Source: Nitrosomonas sp. Nm84
GTDB taxonomy: Bacteria > Pseudomonadota > Gammaproteobacteria > Burkholderiales > Nitrosomonadaceae
DNA length: 56,848 bases
Direction of reading: 5' to 3'
Assembly: GCF_003201565.1 (NCBI RefSeq)
Contig: NZ_QJJP01000024.1
Coordinates: 1 to 56,848 of the forward strand
Shown here: piece after piece, positions 26,315-37,249 of the stretch
How positions within the stretch are numbered: position 1 is the first letter of the stretch
Layout: each line of letters begins with the position of its first letter
The notes under the pieces: generated by a model
Database searches by the model: none
What the model was told of the DNA's origin: nothing
What the model saw: only the letters and a program-made list of their open reading frames with translations
Made by a program: the position numbers and the translations under genes

Positions 26315-26452
26315 ATGCACCAGGATTTAACTTAAAATGAAGGTTCTTTACCGTCTTTAGCAATGGGGTATTTTGCTAGAATGTGGGTAACTTTTACTTC
26401 ACACAAAGCTACGTGGTTGTGTATAAAAGATTGTGCGGCTTATCTTCATGTG

Positions 26453-26797
26453 CTAGTTCAGGTCCACCTCGACGTGATGCGCTTGGTGGTCGTCTATCAG
26501 AGGAATCATGCCTTGTGGTCGCCCTGATTCATCGACACCCACGCTATCAACCACGGTACCATCCACTGTTACATGGATCTCATGGTTGGGTTTCTCACCG
26601 TTGCATTTGATGGTGATGTGATAGAAAGTTTCGCGAAAGCGGTAGTGAATACTGTACGATTTCCAGTGCGCCGGAATACACGGGGTCATGCGCAGATGGT
26701 CCACTTCCAGTTGCAGACCCAACAGCGTTTCCACGGTCAATCGGTACATCCAGCCTGCCGCCCCAGTGTACCAAGTCCAGCCACCCCGCCCAGGTGT
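26453..26797 (-). pseudogene. Frameshifted C-terminal segment of the cyclic glucan synthase
   Basis: On the minus strand, the -1 frame starting about 26797 continues the glucan-synthase family ending, with GRGGWTWYTGAAGWMYRL and the closing PCIPAHWKSYSI. It runs to a stop at 26455-26453. The main frame loses this after residue 2,780. One extra G in the GGG run at 26789-26791 (plus-strand CCC) would join the two and restore HxGRGGW. The family needs this segment as the end of its GH94 domain. Confidence 0.8.
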
Positions 26798-29700
26798 GGT
26801 GCTGCACCATAAATATCCGCGCACATGACGTACGGCTCAACTTTATAACGTTCGATTTCCGCAGGTGTACGGCCATGATTGACGGGATTGAGCATGGCGA
26901 ACAATTCCCACGCCCGTTCCCGGTCGCCCAGCATAGCAAACGCCATCGCGGACCAAATCGCAGCATGGGTATATTGGCCACCGTTTTCACGGATGCCGGG
27001 CACATATCCTTTGATATATCCGGGTTCAAGTTCGGATTTGTCGAAGGGTGGATCGAATAACTGGATCAACTGTGTATCGCGTCGTATCAGACGTTTATCC
27101 ACCGCGGCCATTGCTTGGCGTGTACGCGCGGAATCGCCGCCGGAAATAACCGCCCAGCTCTGACTGATTGAATCAATCTGACACTCATCATTGCTGGACG
27201 AGCCCAGAGGTGTGCCGTCATCGAAATAGGCCCGCCGATACCAGTCGCCGTCCCAGGCATTTGTCTCGATATGGTCACGCAACAGCGAAGCCTGTCCGGC
27301 GCAAATATCAGCAAAGGTTGCATCCCCCCGACTCCGCGCCAAATCGGTAAACACCCGAAGGTTGGCGTACAAGAACCATGCTAGCCAAACGCTCTCGCCC
27401 TTGCCGTCACGACCGACGAGATTCATGCCATCGTTCCAATCGCCGCAGCCCATCAGCGGTAATTGATGTTCGCCAAAGCGCAAGCCGTGTTTGATGGCGC
27501 GTACGCAATGTTCATAAAGGCTTGCCGCTTCCGTCGAACGTTGTGGCTGGTCGTAGTAAGCTTCTTCTTCCGGATATAACTCGCGGCCTTCCAAGAAGTG
27601 GATCGATTCGTCCAGTATGCCGGTATCGCCGGTCGCCAACACATAGCGGCAGGTTGCATACGGCAGCCACAGATAATCATCGGAAAAATGGGTGCGCACG
27701 CCCTGCCCATTGGGCGGATGCCACCAGTGTTGCACGTCACCCTGAAGGAATTGCCGCTCGGCGCAACGGATCAATTGTTCGCGGGCAAGCCACGGTGTCG
27801 CATGAATCAGCGCCATGGTGTCTTGTAACTGATCGCGAAAACCGTAGGCGCCGCCCGACTGATAATATCCGCTGCGGCCCCATAATCGGCAGGATAGTGT
27901 TTGGTAAATTAGCCAGCCGTTGGTCAGAACATCCAAACCAGGATCCGGTGTCTCCACATGCACCGCACCCAAGGCGTGGTTCCAGTGCCCCCAAACCCCC
28001 TCTAATGCTTGCCGTGCACCTGCGAGTCCTCCATATTGTTGGATGAGTTGTTGCGCTTCTTCAGTATCGTGGGCTGCGCCGAATATAAATACGATTTCCT
28101 GCGCTTGTCCTTCAACCAGTTCGATTTGGGTCTGGATTGCGGCGCATGGGTCCAGGCCCGCACCGGTCTTGCCCGACAGGCGTTTGCGGCGCATCGCTGC
28201 TGGGCTGGCCAGCGAGCCGTTACGACCAATAAACTCGGTACGATTTCCGGTCACCGAACGCGCCTGTTCGCTGACTTTCGCAAAAACGATTCGTTTGGCA
28301 TATTCACGACCATAGGCATTACGGGCATACAGCGCTCCGCTATGTGCATCTATTTCAGTCACAATGTGCATCAGATTGGTATGCCGCCATTCACCGAGTA
28401 CCAGCTCCCAGTAGCCGGTGAGCGACAATCGCCGCGGGCGCTTCGAGTGATTGTGCAGCTTGATCACCACGAATTTCACTGGCGCATCCATGGCAACGTA
28501 GATTTTCAGTTCCGAAGAAATATCAGTTTGGTCATGCTCGAACACGCTGTATCCAAATCCATGCCGGCAAACATATCCGGACTGACCTCCGGACGGTAAT
28601 GGTGTCGGTGACCAGAATTCGCCGGTTTCTTCGTCGCGAATGTAAAACGTCTCGCCACTGCTGTCACTCAGTGAATCATTGTGCCAAGGGGTCAATCGGA
28701 ATTCGTGTGCGTTCTCCACCCAGGTATATGCACTTCCGCACTCACTGACAACGGTGCCGATGTGCGGGCTGGCGATAACATTGACCCACGGTGCGGGTGT
28801 GCTTTTACCGGGTTCGAGGGTGATGACGTACTCGCGCCCATCGGGCGTAAAACCTCCCAAACCGTTGTAGAAAATCAGTTCGCGCGCTAACAGCGGGCTG
28901 ATTGATTTAGCGACCGGCAGCAGCCGGGGTTCCAGAAGATCCGAAATACGTTCAGCCGATACGCGGCGTTCCAATGGGTCGATTAATGTTTCGGCGGTAT
29001 CGCTGAATACGATGCGCGCGACAGTCTGCAGCAAGACTCGCTCATCTTCGGTCAGCTCTTCGGTGCGTCGCACGAAGACGCCACCTGGCTTGTCGATGAT
29101 TTGCGCTTCAGGTCCCGCGTTGATCAGCCCCATGATCTGATCGTGCAGAACCGCCCGATAGCCCGAAAAATCCTCGTTCACGATTACCAGATCAGCTGCC
29201 AATCCCTTCATCCGCCAATAGGCATGGGCTTGCAGCGCTTGTTTGATCAGGTCTATACGGTTGAGATTGCCGATTCGAATCAGTACGATCGGCAGGTCAC
29301 CCGAAATGGCAAAGCGCCACAGCCCGAATTGCCCCAACTGGTTGCGCGCAATCATGCTAGGGGCAGCGCGCCGCAATGCATTGCTGTATATGACGGAACT
29401 CGCAAGGCGACCGTATACTTGGGCATCAGCTTCGGTGGCGTTGAGGTTGCGTAGCACTTCCTGACTCTGAAACCATGCCATTTCAAAAGCCCGTTCCACG
29501 AAATGCCGGTCGCAATAATTATCCAACAACCCCAAGGCCGTCTCGCGCGTGCTCGCAACACCGGAGATGATCTGTAGCGTGGCCGATTCGTCCGGTAACA
29601 ACGTAATAGTGCGGCGGATTGCCACGATCGGATCGAGCACTGAGCCATCCGTGTCCGACAGGTTTGACGCGCGATTACTGGCATCCAGCACTACTGGATT

Positions 29701-32700
29701 GGCCGCTGTTCGCCCCCGCCCGATGAATTGGGCGCGATCCGTCTCATAGGACGGTTCATCAATCACCGTACCCGGAGCCGCCAGTAAATGGAACATCCAG
29801 GGTATCTGTTCTTGCGGCGTGCGCCGTCGCCGCGTACAAAGGATCGCCTGTCGATCGCGGACAATTTCGGTTTGCACGAACAGATTGCTGAAAGCACGAT
29901 GAGCCAAATCGGAATTCAGCGGCGCCAACACCACCTCCGCATAACTGGTTACTTCAATATGACGCGTACGGGACGATTGGTTGGTCAGTGTGACACGGCG
30001 AATTTCCACGTTGTCCTCGGGTGAAACGCTGATTTCAGTATGCGCTTCGATCGCATGATCACGGCGACGATATTCTGCACGCCCTTGCACGAAGATCGCC
30101 TCGTAGTGATCGGCCTTGCATAAAGTGGGTTGATAAGCGGTGGACCAATACCGCCCGGAATCACGGTCGCGCAAGTAAATGAAAGTACCCCAGCCATCGG
30201 AGGTAGCATCCTCACGCCAGCGGGTGACGGCCAGATCACGCCAGCGGCTGTACCCGCCGCCGGCATGTGTTGCCATGACATGATACTGGCCATTGGATAA
30301 CAAGTGTACTTCCGGTATCGGTGTGTTCGGGTCGGTGAACACGCGCATAATCGTGCCAGATTCCGGGACTGCCGGGCGTGCAGCGGCACTGACTTCCGCG
30401 GCATGGGGGTGTAATGTTGCCCCTTTTTTCGGTATACGCTCTTGCAACAACAATTTTGTCGCCTGGACCAACGGATCCGACATGAAACGGCGCTGCATCG
30501 GACAGTTAAGCAATACCTGTTCAAAAGCTAATAGGCTCATGCCCTGGTGATGCGCCATGAAGGTGCGCACAATGGTGCTGGTCTTGCCACGCGGCACACG
30601 TGATGGCGTAAAATCGACTGCTTCGTAGAATCCATAGGCGCCGAGCAAGCCGCTGGCAGCCAGCGTCTGCAAATTGCGGCACGCTTCGCGCGGCATCAGC
30701 GTCAGTGCCAGTGCGCTGGCGTAGGGCGCAATGACTAGATCATCTCCCAGCCCTCGCTTGAAACCCAACCCTGGCACACCGAATGCCCGATATTGATAGA
30801 CTTGGTTGATATCGGTGGCGTTATAGCAGGACTCGGAAATGCCCCAGGGCACATCGCGTTGCCGACCGTATTCGACCTGGCGCGACACCGCAGCTTTGCA
30901 GGTTTGCTCCAACAACGTGTTGTCGTAGCCCGGCATGATCAGACGCGGCATGAGGTATTCGAACATCGAACCACTCCAGGAAATCAGACTGACATCTCCG
31001 CCATGGCTGGTCAACAGTCGGCCTAGCGCAAACCAATGCTTTTGCGGTATTTGCCCCTGTGCGATGAGTAGAAAACTGGCCAGGCGCGCTTCGGATGCCA
31101 GCAGATCATAGCAGGATTGATCGCGACGCCGTTCGCCGACATCGTAGCCGATAGCCAGCAAATCCCGCGATGTATCGTAGAGAAATTCAAAATCCATAAC
31201 GGCAAGTTTGCGGCAACGATCCGCCAAGGCATTGATGGTCCTAATCCGCTCCAATGCACCCTTGGCAGCTCCAGCGGACTGCCGTGTTTGCATATCTGCG
31301 GCGTTGCCTTCGGCCAATTCCGCCAGTGTCGGGATGTGGTTGAATGGCTGAGGTTTGGGAACCAGGTATCGCAGATCCTCTTGCAGTGATCGAATCTGCT
31401 GATCAAATGCCTGCGCCCAGTAATACAGCTCGCCATCGATATCGATATCCGCGGGCAGACAAGCGATCATCTCCTCGCTGATATGATACATCTCATCCAG
31501 TATGCTATCGATGGTCGCCAATGTGTGCGTCGATCCGTTCAATGTGAGTGCGCTCAGATGGGCCTCAAGCGCCTCGATTTTCTTCGCAAGATCGGAGATG
31601 GGTGATACGGGTACGTGTTCGACAAGCGCTCGCAAGGTATCCTGCAACCCATGAAATGCATTGGCTGACAGAATCGGTTGGTGTTTCAACTCGATCAATC
31701 CCGCTTGCAAGGTGAGCAAGCTACCGGCGAGGTTTCCGCTGTCCACTGAAGAAACATATTGCGGATGTAACGGTTTCAGTGTGCGCGTGTCGTACCAGTT
31801 GTAAAAATGACCAAGGTAGCGTTCCAGTTTTTCCATCGTCTCCAGCGTATTTTGAACCAATCGCAGGAATTCGCCGGCGGCGATGTAACCAAAATCATAG
31901 GCGGCCAGATCCGCCAGCAATGACATGCCGATATTCGTGGGTGATGTACGCGTGGCAATGGCGGGCGCCGGATATTCCTGAAAATTGTCGGGTGGCAACC
32001 AGTTGTCTTGTGCACTGACAAATTGTGCGAAGAAGCACCATGTGCGGCGCGCCGATGCGCGCAGGAATATACGTTGATCGCTCGTCAGCTGAGGTGCCGT
32101 GGATAAAAGCGGTTTGCTGATCCACCAAGCGACAACAGGTGATAACAACCAGGCTAGCAAAATAGGTGCACAGAACAACAGTTCCGTTGATTGACTGCTT
32201 GTCAATGCCAGGCCCAGCGCTATTGCCACAGTAGGCGCAATCCACATTTCTTTCACAAAATCGACCAACGTACGGCACGCATTGCGGCGCGTATAGGATG
32301 GTAAATGCCACAGCATCAAGCCGTGTCGCGTGAACAGCATACGCAGTCCCGAACGTAAGATGGCGCTCAGGCTGATCAGCGTGTCGTAGGGCAACAGAAT
32401 CAACGTCAACAAAGCGAGTGCGATGGGGTGACCCGCTGACTTGCTGGTCAGGCTCACGTGCACCAGCCAGTCACGTTCTTCCGGTTTACGGATGAATTCG
32501 ATGATGCTTCTCAGCAGGATAGGCAAGAACACCACGCTTGCAACCAGCACAATCCACAACCATGCTGGCTCCGGGCCGAATAACCAGCCCCCGATTAGCA
32601 AGGCCAGTAATGAAGGTGACACAAGGCTGCGTCGCAGATTGTCGAATATTTTCCACATCGACAGCGCAGTCAATGGATTCGGTTGCCATTTTGCTTTCGA

Positions 32701-35136
32701 TTCATTGGAGCCGGGTGGTCCGGGCACGCGTGGGAGCAACCAGCCGGCAAGCTGCCAATCGCCGCGTATCCACCGGTGCCGTCGGCTAGCCTCCATGGTG
32801 TAACTGGCCGGATGCTCCTCAATGAGATCGACATCGGTTACCAGTGCCGAACGCGCGTACCCGCTTTCCAGCAAGTCGTGACTGAGAATAAGATTTTCGG
32901 GGAAACGTCCATCAACGGCCTGACGAAAAGCATCGACATCGTAAATGCCTTTACCGACAAATGATCCTTCGCCGAAAATATCCTGGTAGACATCGGAGAC
33001 TTCGCGTGAGTAGGGATCAATGCCCGACTCACCCGCGAACAATTTTGTGAATCGCGATTGGCCTGCGCTGGTCAGGCTGATCGAAGCGCGTGGTTGCAGG
33101 ATTGCGTAGCCTTCGACGATGCGTCCACAATCAGCATCGTATACCGGCCGATTGAGCGGATGGGCCATGTTACCGATCAGGGTGCGTGCCGCATCGCGGG
33201 GAAGTTGCGTGTCGGTATCCAAGGTGATGACATACTGAATCGATTCGAGTATGGACATCTCTCCGACGATATCCGAAAACGCCGTTTTTTCGCCACCGCG
33301 CAGCAAGGCATTGAACTGTTCCAATTTGCCGCGTTTGCGCTCATACCCCATCCACACCTGTTCGTGTGGATTCCATAGCCGTGGCCGGTGAAACAAATAG
33401 AAAATGCACGGCCGGTCGTCAAGATAGGTGGCATTGAGCGCCTGGACGGCAGCACGCGCATAGGCGAGTAATGCGTCGTCCTGCGGCTGCGTGCGTTGCG
33501 GCGCATCACGAAAATCCGTCAGCAAGGCAAAGAACAAATTGGGATCACGATTACCGAGATAGCGGATTTCCAGCGCTTCAAGAAGATCATCAACTTCTTG
33601 TGGTTTACTTAGCAAAGTGGGGACCACGACCATAGTGCGGTGGGCCGCCGGAATACCGTGAGAGAAATCCAGTCGCGGCAACGTACGCGGCGACAGAATG
33701 AGCGTGACCAGCATATTTACTAGCGAGATTGCCAGTGCTGAAGCACCGATGACGCCGGTAATTGCAAAAAACCAGAAGCGCCAATCTCCTGGCCCGAGAT
33801 CGTCGAATGAGAAAAACACGGTCGATGCCGCCAATGTGGTGAGCAACAGGATTGGACCAAGATAAAGCAACAGGTTGAAATGCTGGCTCGCACGACTGAT
33901 CCGTAATTTCCACGGCAATCGGAAACCGACTGCGTGTTCCAGTATTGGTCGGCCGTGATCAATCAGGTAATATCCAACATGCGCGGTACGGTCGTCGACA
34001 CCCAGCCGTTCTGCCGCAGCTTGCGCCAGTGCAATGACTTTGTGTGTTACCGCCAATTCACTGTGCAAACAGCCTCTCGCGATATCCTCGATAGCATGCC
34101 GGTAGCGGTCGCGAGTGGAAAAATCCTGGTGCATGTACATTTTCGCTGGATCTTCACGCAATGTCTGTTCGACAGCACTGAGCAATTCAACATAATCCCG
34201 CCAATTCATGGTATCGATAAAACGCAGGCTAACGATGCTGTTGGCGATGGAAATCTGATTAGCCGCGGCGGTTCGTCCTGCCGATTCTGACAGCTGTGTT
34301 GCAGTCACCCCCTGTTCTAACAGTTTTTGTTCGACCCAGGTTTGAACGAACGCCATGACGGATCCTTGGGCCTGAAGTCGGGCATAAAATTCCTCCACAA
34401 ACGGCGCGGTCAGAGGTACATCGGCATTGGCAAACTCGGCCAGCAACTGAATCAGCTGTTTGGGCTCCTTTTCAGCCGCGGCAAGCATGCGATCCGCCCA
34501 ACTGATGGCGGCGTTGAGCTCCTCGCGCCGGCGGGCGATACGCAGTGCAACACGGCGAAGATTTTCCAGTAACGCCAACTGCAGCATGATCGGAAATGCC
34601 CATAACTCGCCCAGCTTCAATGGCTCGACAGTCTGGTAGGCGGCAATGAATTGCGTAACGTTTTCCTTGTCGACACGACCATCCATGTGGGAAATCAGTT
34701 GTAATGCCAAATCATAGATGCGGGGGAAACCGGCTGACGGACCATCCGCTAATCGCGGCAACTGGCGGCTGTAACCGCGCGGCAAATGCCGGCGCGCCTG
34801 ATTGATCTGCTGTTCGATGAGATAAAAATTATCAAGTAGCCACGCCTCAGCCGGAATAATTCGCTGTCCCGGCGCCGTTGCAACGGTCACGACTTCATAC
34901 GCCGCGAGCAGAATACGTTCATTGTCCGCTAGCCGTGGCAACAACCGATCTGGCCCCGGATGTGGGTCGAGCTTGTACTGCCCGGCCAACATGGCCCCTT
35001 GACGTTTCAATTGCTCGATACTGAACAACTCGGAACGCAGTAACTCGGTATCGTGAGCGTTACGCAACACATTCCGAGTGCGTGCCGAAAATCCGAACGC
35101 TTTAATATTGATAATATTCTCCTTGTTCGAATTCAT
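26737..35136 (-). CDS. ndvB: Cyclic beta-1,2-glucan synthase (NdvB/ChvB type)
   Basis: This is a membrane enzyme that starts, elongates and cyclises periplasmic beta-1,2-glucans. The main frame has 2,799 residues. The N-terminal cytoplasmic part is about 1-420. Membrane segments lie near 420-480. The GT84 glycosyltransferase domain follows, with VITLDTDTQLPRDAART near 600, HDLLESGYARSALVTDVDL and RRHRWIRGDWQ. Membrane segments cover about 830-1010. A glycoamylase-like domain (WSGSMFEYLMPRLIMPGY, VRTFMAHHQGMSL) precedes two GH94-type beta-sandwich modules. The GH94 phosphorolytic domain has MGCGDWNDGMNLVG. The last 95-odd residues are out of frame. The ATG at 35136 has no clear ribosome site upstream. 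Confidence 0.9.
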   Translation of the reverse strand: MNSNKENIINIKAFGFSARTRNVLRNAHDTELLRSELFSIEQLKRQGAMLAGQYKLDPHPGPDRLLPRLADNERILLAAYEVVTVATAPGQRIIPAEAWLLDNFYLIEQQINQARRHLPRGYSRQLPRLADGPSAGFPRIYDLALQLISHMDGRVDKENVTQFIAAYQTVEPLKLGELWAFPIMLQLALLENLRRVALRIARRREELNAAISWADRMLAAAEKEPKQLIQLLAEFANADVPLTAPFVEEFYARLQAQGSVMAFVQTWVEQKLLEQGVTATQLSESAGRTAAANQISIANSIVSLRFIDTMNWRDYVELLSAVEQTLREDPAKMYMHQDFSTRDRYRHAIEDIARGCLHSELAVTHKVIALAQAAAERLGVDDRTAHVGYYLIDHGRPILEHAVGFRLPWKLRISRASQHFNLLLYLGPILLLTTLAASTVFFSFDDLGPGDWRFWFFAITGVIGASALAISLVNMLVTLILSPRTLPRLDFSHGIPAAHRTMVVVPTLLSKPQEVDDLLEALEIRYLGNRDPNLFFALLTDFRDAPQRTQPQDDALLAYARAAVQALNATYLDDRPCIFYLFHRPRLWNPHEQVWMGYERKRGKLEQFNALLRGGEKTAFSDIVGEMSILESIQYVITLDTDTQLPRDAARTLIGNMAHPLNRPVYDADCGRIVEGYAILQPRASISLTSAGQSRFTKLFAGESGIDPYSREVSDVYQDIFGEGSFVGKGIYDVDAFRQAVDGRFPENLILSHDLLESGYARSALVTDVDLIEEHPASYTMEASRRHRWIRGDWQLAGWLLPRVPGPPGSNESKAKWQPNPLTALSMWKIFDNLRRSLVSPSLLALLIGGWLFGPEPAWLWIVLVASVVFLPILLRSIIEFIRKPEERDWLVHVSLTSKSAGHPIALALLTLILLPYDTLISLSAILRSGLRMLFTRHGLMLWHLPSYTRRNACRTLVDFVKEMWIAPTVAIALGLALTSSQSTELLFCAPILLAWLLSPVVAWWISKPLLSTAPQLTSDQRIFLRASARRTWCFFAQFVSAQDNWLPPDNFQEYPAPAIATRTSPTNIGMSLLADLAAYDFGYIAAGEFLRLVQNTLETMEKLERYLGHFYNWYDTRTLKPLHPQYVSSVDSGNLAGSLLTLQAGLIELKHQPILSANAFHGLQDTLRALVEHVPVSPISDLAKKIEALEAHLSALTLNGSTHTLATIDSILDEMYHISEEMIACLPADIDIDGELYYWAQAFDQQIRSLQEDLRYLVPKPQPFNHIPTLAELAEGNAADMQTRQSAGAAKGALERIRTINALADRCRKLAVMDFEFLYDTSRDLLAIGYDVGERRRDQSCYDLLASEARLASFLLIAQGQIPQKHWFALGRLLTSHGGDVSLISWSGSMFEYLMPRLIMPGYDNTLLEQTCKAAVSRQVEYGRQRDVPWGISESCYNATDINQVYQYRAFGVPGLGFKRGLGDDLVIAPYASALALTLMPREACRNLQTLAASGLLGAYGFYEAVDFTPSRVPRGKTSTIVRTFMAHHQGMSLLAFEQVLLNCPMQRRFMSDPLVQATKLLLQERIPKKGATLHPHAAEVSAAARPAVPESGTIMRVFTDPNTPIPEVHLLSNGQYHVMATHAGGGYSRWRDLAVTRWREDATSDGWGTFIYLRDRDSGRYWSTAYQPTLCKADHYEAIFVQGRAEYRRRDHAIEAHTEISVSPEDNVEIRRVTLTNQSSRTRHIEVTSYAEVVLAPLNSDLAHRAFSNLFVQTEIVRDRQAILCTRRRRTPQEQIPWMFHLLAAPGTVIDEPSYETDRAQFIGRGRTAANPVVLDASNRASNLSDTDGSVLDPIVAIRRTITLLPDESATLQIISGVASTRETALGLLDNYCDRHFVERAFEMAWFQSQEVLRNLNATEADAQVYGRLASSVIYSNALRRAAPSMIARNQLGQFGLWRFAISGDLPIVLIRIGNLNRIDLIKQALQAHAYWRMKGLAADLVIVNEDFSGYRAVLHDQIMGLINAGPEAQIIDKPGGVFVRRTEELTEDERVLLQTVARIVFSDTAETLIDPLERRVSAERISDLLEPRLLPVAKSISPLLARELIFYNGLGGFTPDGREYVITLEPGKSTPAPWVNVIASPHIGTVVSECGSAYTWVENAHEFRLTPWHNDSLSDSSGETFYIRDEETGEFWSPTPLPSGGQSGYVCRHGFGYSVFEHDQTDISSELKIYVAMDAPVKFVVIKLHNHSKRPRRLSLTGYWELVLGEWRHTNLMHIVTEIDAHSGALYARNAYGREYAKRIVFAKVSEQARSVTGNRTEFIGRNGSLASPAAMRRKRLSGKTGAGLDPCAAIQTQIELVEGQAQEIVFIFGAAHDTEEAQQLIQQYGGLAGARQALEGVWGHWNHALGAVHVETPDPGLDVLTNGWLIYQTLSCRLWGRSGYYQSGGAYGFRDQLQDTMALIHATPWLAREQLIRCAERQFLQGDVQHWWHPPNGQGVRTHFSDDYLWLPYATCRYVLATGDTGILDESIHFLEGRELYPEEEAYYDQPQRSTEAASLYEHCVRAIKHGLRFGEHQLPLMGCGDWNDGMNLVGRDGKGESVWLAWFLYANLRVFTDLARSRGDATFADICAGQASLLRDHIETNAWDGDWYRRAYFDDGTPLGSSSNDECQIDSISQSWAVISGGDSARTRQAMAAVDKRLIRRDTQLIQLFDPPFDKSELEPGYIKGYVPGIRENGGQYTHAAIWSAMAFAMLGDRERAWELFAMLNPVNHGRTPAEIERYKVEPYVMCADIYGAAPHLGGVAGLGTLGRQAGCTD

Positions 35137-35662
35137 GGTGATCAGCGTAGTCGGAGTCTTATGACTGGTGCTTGCAGACTATTAGCTAACAGGCCATCTG
35201 TTGATCGCAGTTTTTGTTATTTTTTTGGAAAAAGAATAAGCGTAATCATCAAAAAATGGAAAGTATGCTATATGGTCGCACTTGCGTTATTTCATTTTAA
35301 GTCTTTGTGATGCTTCACATCCCCTTGGTATTTTCTTGACCGGTTTTATCATGGCATTGTTTAAATCTTAGTGGCAGTATTCGGCGGCGTCTGTTTGGCA
35401 TCGCAAACAACGATAAAAGCAACACAGTATCAATGGGATAAAGAGGAGGTAGTAACCTAGATAGGCAAGTTGTATATTGTCAAAACAATTTGAACAAATG
35501 ATCACCTAATCGGAGTGCACTCACTTAGAACTGAATTAGTACACAGCAATCAGTCGATTTCCTAAGATTTTGTCTGAGCCTTGGTTGCATTTGTTGCTTG
35601 AATTCTGACAAGTGTTGCTTCCGTAGTAGCTACATCATCAATCAAACGTGCAGATCATCCAT
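35137..35662. other. Intergenic region, 526 bases, no gene recognised
   Basis: The region lies upstream of the leftward glucan synthase and should hold its promoter. I found only very short frames. A GTG-started frame near 35371 (29 codons) lacks homology or a ribosome site. No RNA gene or strong terminator is visible. Confidence 0.55.
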
Positions 35663-36067
35663 TTATTGTTGAGTAATCTCAGTAAGAATGCATTTTTTAT
35701 TCCAGGATTTGTCTGCCATATTCGGCCACTGCTTCTTATCAAATCCCGGTACATTTTTGAGACGACTTTTATCTGCGTTGAGTATAAAGTGTTTTTTCTC
35801 TGCATCGAACTTTAATCTGTACCACGGTACCGCAAATAACTTACTTCCTATTCCAAAGACGCCGCCAAAGGACAGTACTGCATAGCACACGCTGTCGGTC
35901 GTTATATCCAGCATGTTTTCTTTAATGTTACGCAAGTCGTCACCGTTTTGATTGCAGACATTCTTTCCAATGAGTATTTCGGTGCCCATCGAGCGAACTC
36001 CAGATGCTTTGTTGCTACCTTTGCCTTGGTGATAAATAGTATAAGTATCGAGCACTTCGTAATTCAT
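35663..36067 (-). CDS. PRC-barrel domain protein
   Basis: The protein has 134 residues. After an unrelated lead of about 25 residues, the PRC-barrel fold is clear: GTEILIGKNVCNQNGDDLRN, then SVCYAVLSFGGVFGIGSKLFAVPW, then NADKSRLKNVPGFDKKQWPNMAD. PRC-barrel proteins bind proteins or RNA and are common in stress-linked gene sets. The C-terminus has an extra KSWNKKCILTEITQQ. Probably monocistronic, with CTCCT-like Shine-Dalgarno complement upstream of the ATG (AGGAG on the minus strand). Confidence 0.85.
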   Translation of the reverse strand: MNYEVLDTYTIYHQGKGSNKASGVRSMGTEILIGKNVCNQNGDDLRNIKENMLDITTDSVCYAVLSFGGVFGIGSKLFAVPWYRLKFDAEKKHFILNADKSRLKNVPGFDKKQWPNMADKSWNKKCILTEITQQ

Positions 36068-36423
36068 GCAAAACTCCTATTTAAAATGTTATTGGTAAAG
36101 GATTAAGGGGCCCTACTAATATTCATTAGTTCTGATAACACGTGGGAGATATTTCCTATGCCTCGTTTTTGACGATACACATAAAATAGATTACTGTCGA
36201 TTCGGTAGCGAACTTAGCAACACTAAACTAAGCATTACATCGTAATCAGGTCTATTGTTTAGATTAGAAATTAGATCTCGCTAAGTTGACTCAGAATTTA
36301 AAAATTGTTGCGCTAGAATTTCTGCCAGGAATCAACTACCCACATCGCGCTTAGGCTAACAAGTACATTGATTATTTATGATCAATAAGTTGTATGAATA
36401 ATTGCGGATTTGCTCTCCAATAT
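36068..36423. other. Intergenic region, 356 bases, nothing recognised
   Basis: AT-rich sequence between the PRC-barrel gene and the small hypothetical gene. No supported frame, RNA gene or terminator was seen. Confidence 0.55.
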
Positions 36424-36648
36424 TCATTCGATATTTACAAACTTCTCAATAAATTCATGCCCACTACCACTCCATTCATCAGTTACTTTATGTTCTTCCG
36501 TTTCAAGTGATACCAAATAAATACGATCTTCAATGAAATCGGCAGATTTTATTTTCCATATGACCCCTCCGTGCTTCTTGGTATACCTGTATCTTGAGGA
36601 AATAACTAATTTCTCAGGCCAGGTTGAGTTTTCGTGATCATTGTTCAT
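36424..36648 (-). CDS. Small hypothetical protein
   Basis: The protein has 74 residues and no family that I recognise. On the minus strand AAAGGAG stands eight bases before the ATG at 36648, good support for expression. The protein is charged, with a lysine/arginine-rich N-terminal third (SSRYRYTKKHGG) and an acidic middle (ETEEHKVTDEWSG). There are no membrane segments or signal peptide. It lies between the PRC-barrel gene and a decayed transposase, in an accessory zone. Confidence 0.6.
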   Translation of the reverse strand: MNNDHENSTWPEKLVISSRYRYTKKHGGVIWKIKSADFIEDRIYLVSLETEEHKVTDEWSGSGHEFIEKFVNIE

Positions 36649-36693
36649 GGTTCTGCTCCTTTTTTGGCACTAAAAATGGCTTCAATTCAGAAG

Positions 36694-37249
36694 TTAAAGT
36701 GGGTTTAGACGTAATAATTTGAGAATTTCATGATTAAGATTATCACGCCAATGATTAAAACGAAATTCGGTTTTTTTCAGGTGCAGATAGAAAGTATGTG
36801 CAGGTACGTCGTTGAACTTTGCCAAACGTCTTTTTGTAAAACTCCAGAAGGATTCGATGCCATTGATATGCCGCTCACCACTGGCAAATTCCTTATCACC
36901 ATGATGCACGCTAAAGTGCTTATCAAAGCCAATATCGACCGATCCGTCATAACCGCGACACCCATCAGAGCGAATCAGGGTGTTCGGTGCGGCATGCCTC
37001 CGGATAATAATGGCTTGTAGTGTTGCTCTGGAGCAATCCCTGTATAAACTTTTCCTTGACGCTTGAATACATCAAAAACGATTGTTTTGCCATAGCCCCC
37101 CACTCACTTCTCTCCCGGACGCACTGCGCTCCAAGATAAGACTCGTTAATCTCTGCAGAATCTTGCAGAGGGGAATCAAGTTCACAGCATTGGACAATGC
37201 GTTGTCGTATTTTAAGATTGAGAACGAAGATAGTATCTATTTTTAACAT
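36694..37249 (-). pseudogene. Decayed IS1595-family transposase
   Basis: Read leftward, KIRQRIVQCCELDSPLQ and then NESYLGAQCVR recall the N-terminal to catalytic region of the ISXO2-like (IS1595) DDE transposase. The family consensus expects EVDESYFGAKRVRGK there. After frame breaks near 37000-37130 comes SDGCRGYDG. The intact catalytic tail follows: HHGDKEFASGERHINGIESFW, then FYLHLKKTEFRFNHW. The piece lacks the zinc-ribbon N-terminus and has at least one frame break, so it is inactive. No matching terminal repeats were found. Confidence 0.82.

Noticed and set aside
35371..35460. GTG-started frame of 29 codons in the spacer upstream of the glucan synthase
   Set aside because: No ribosome site, no homology and a short chance frame.
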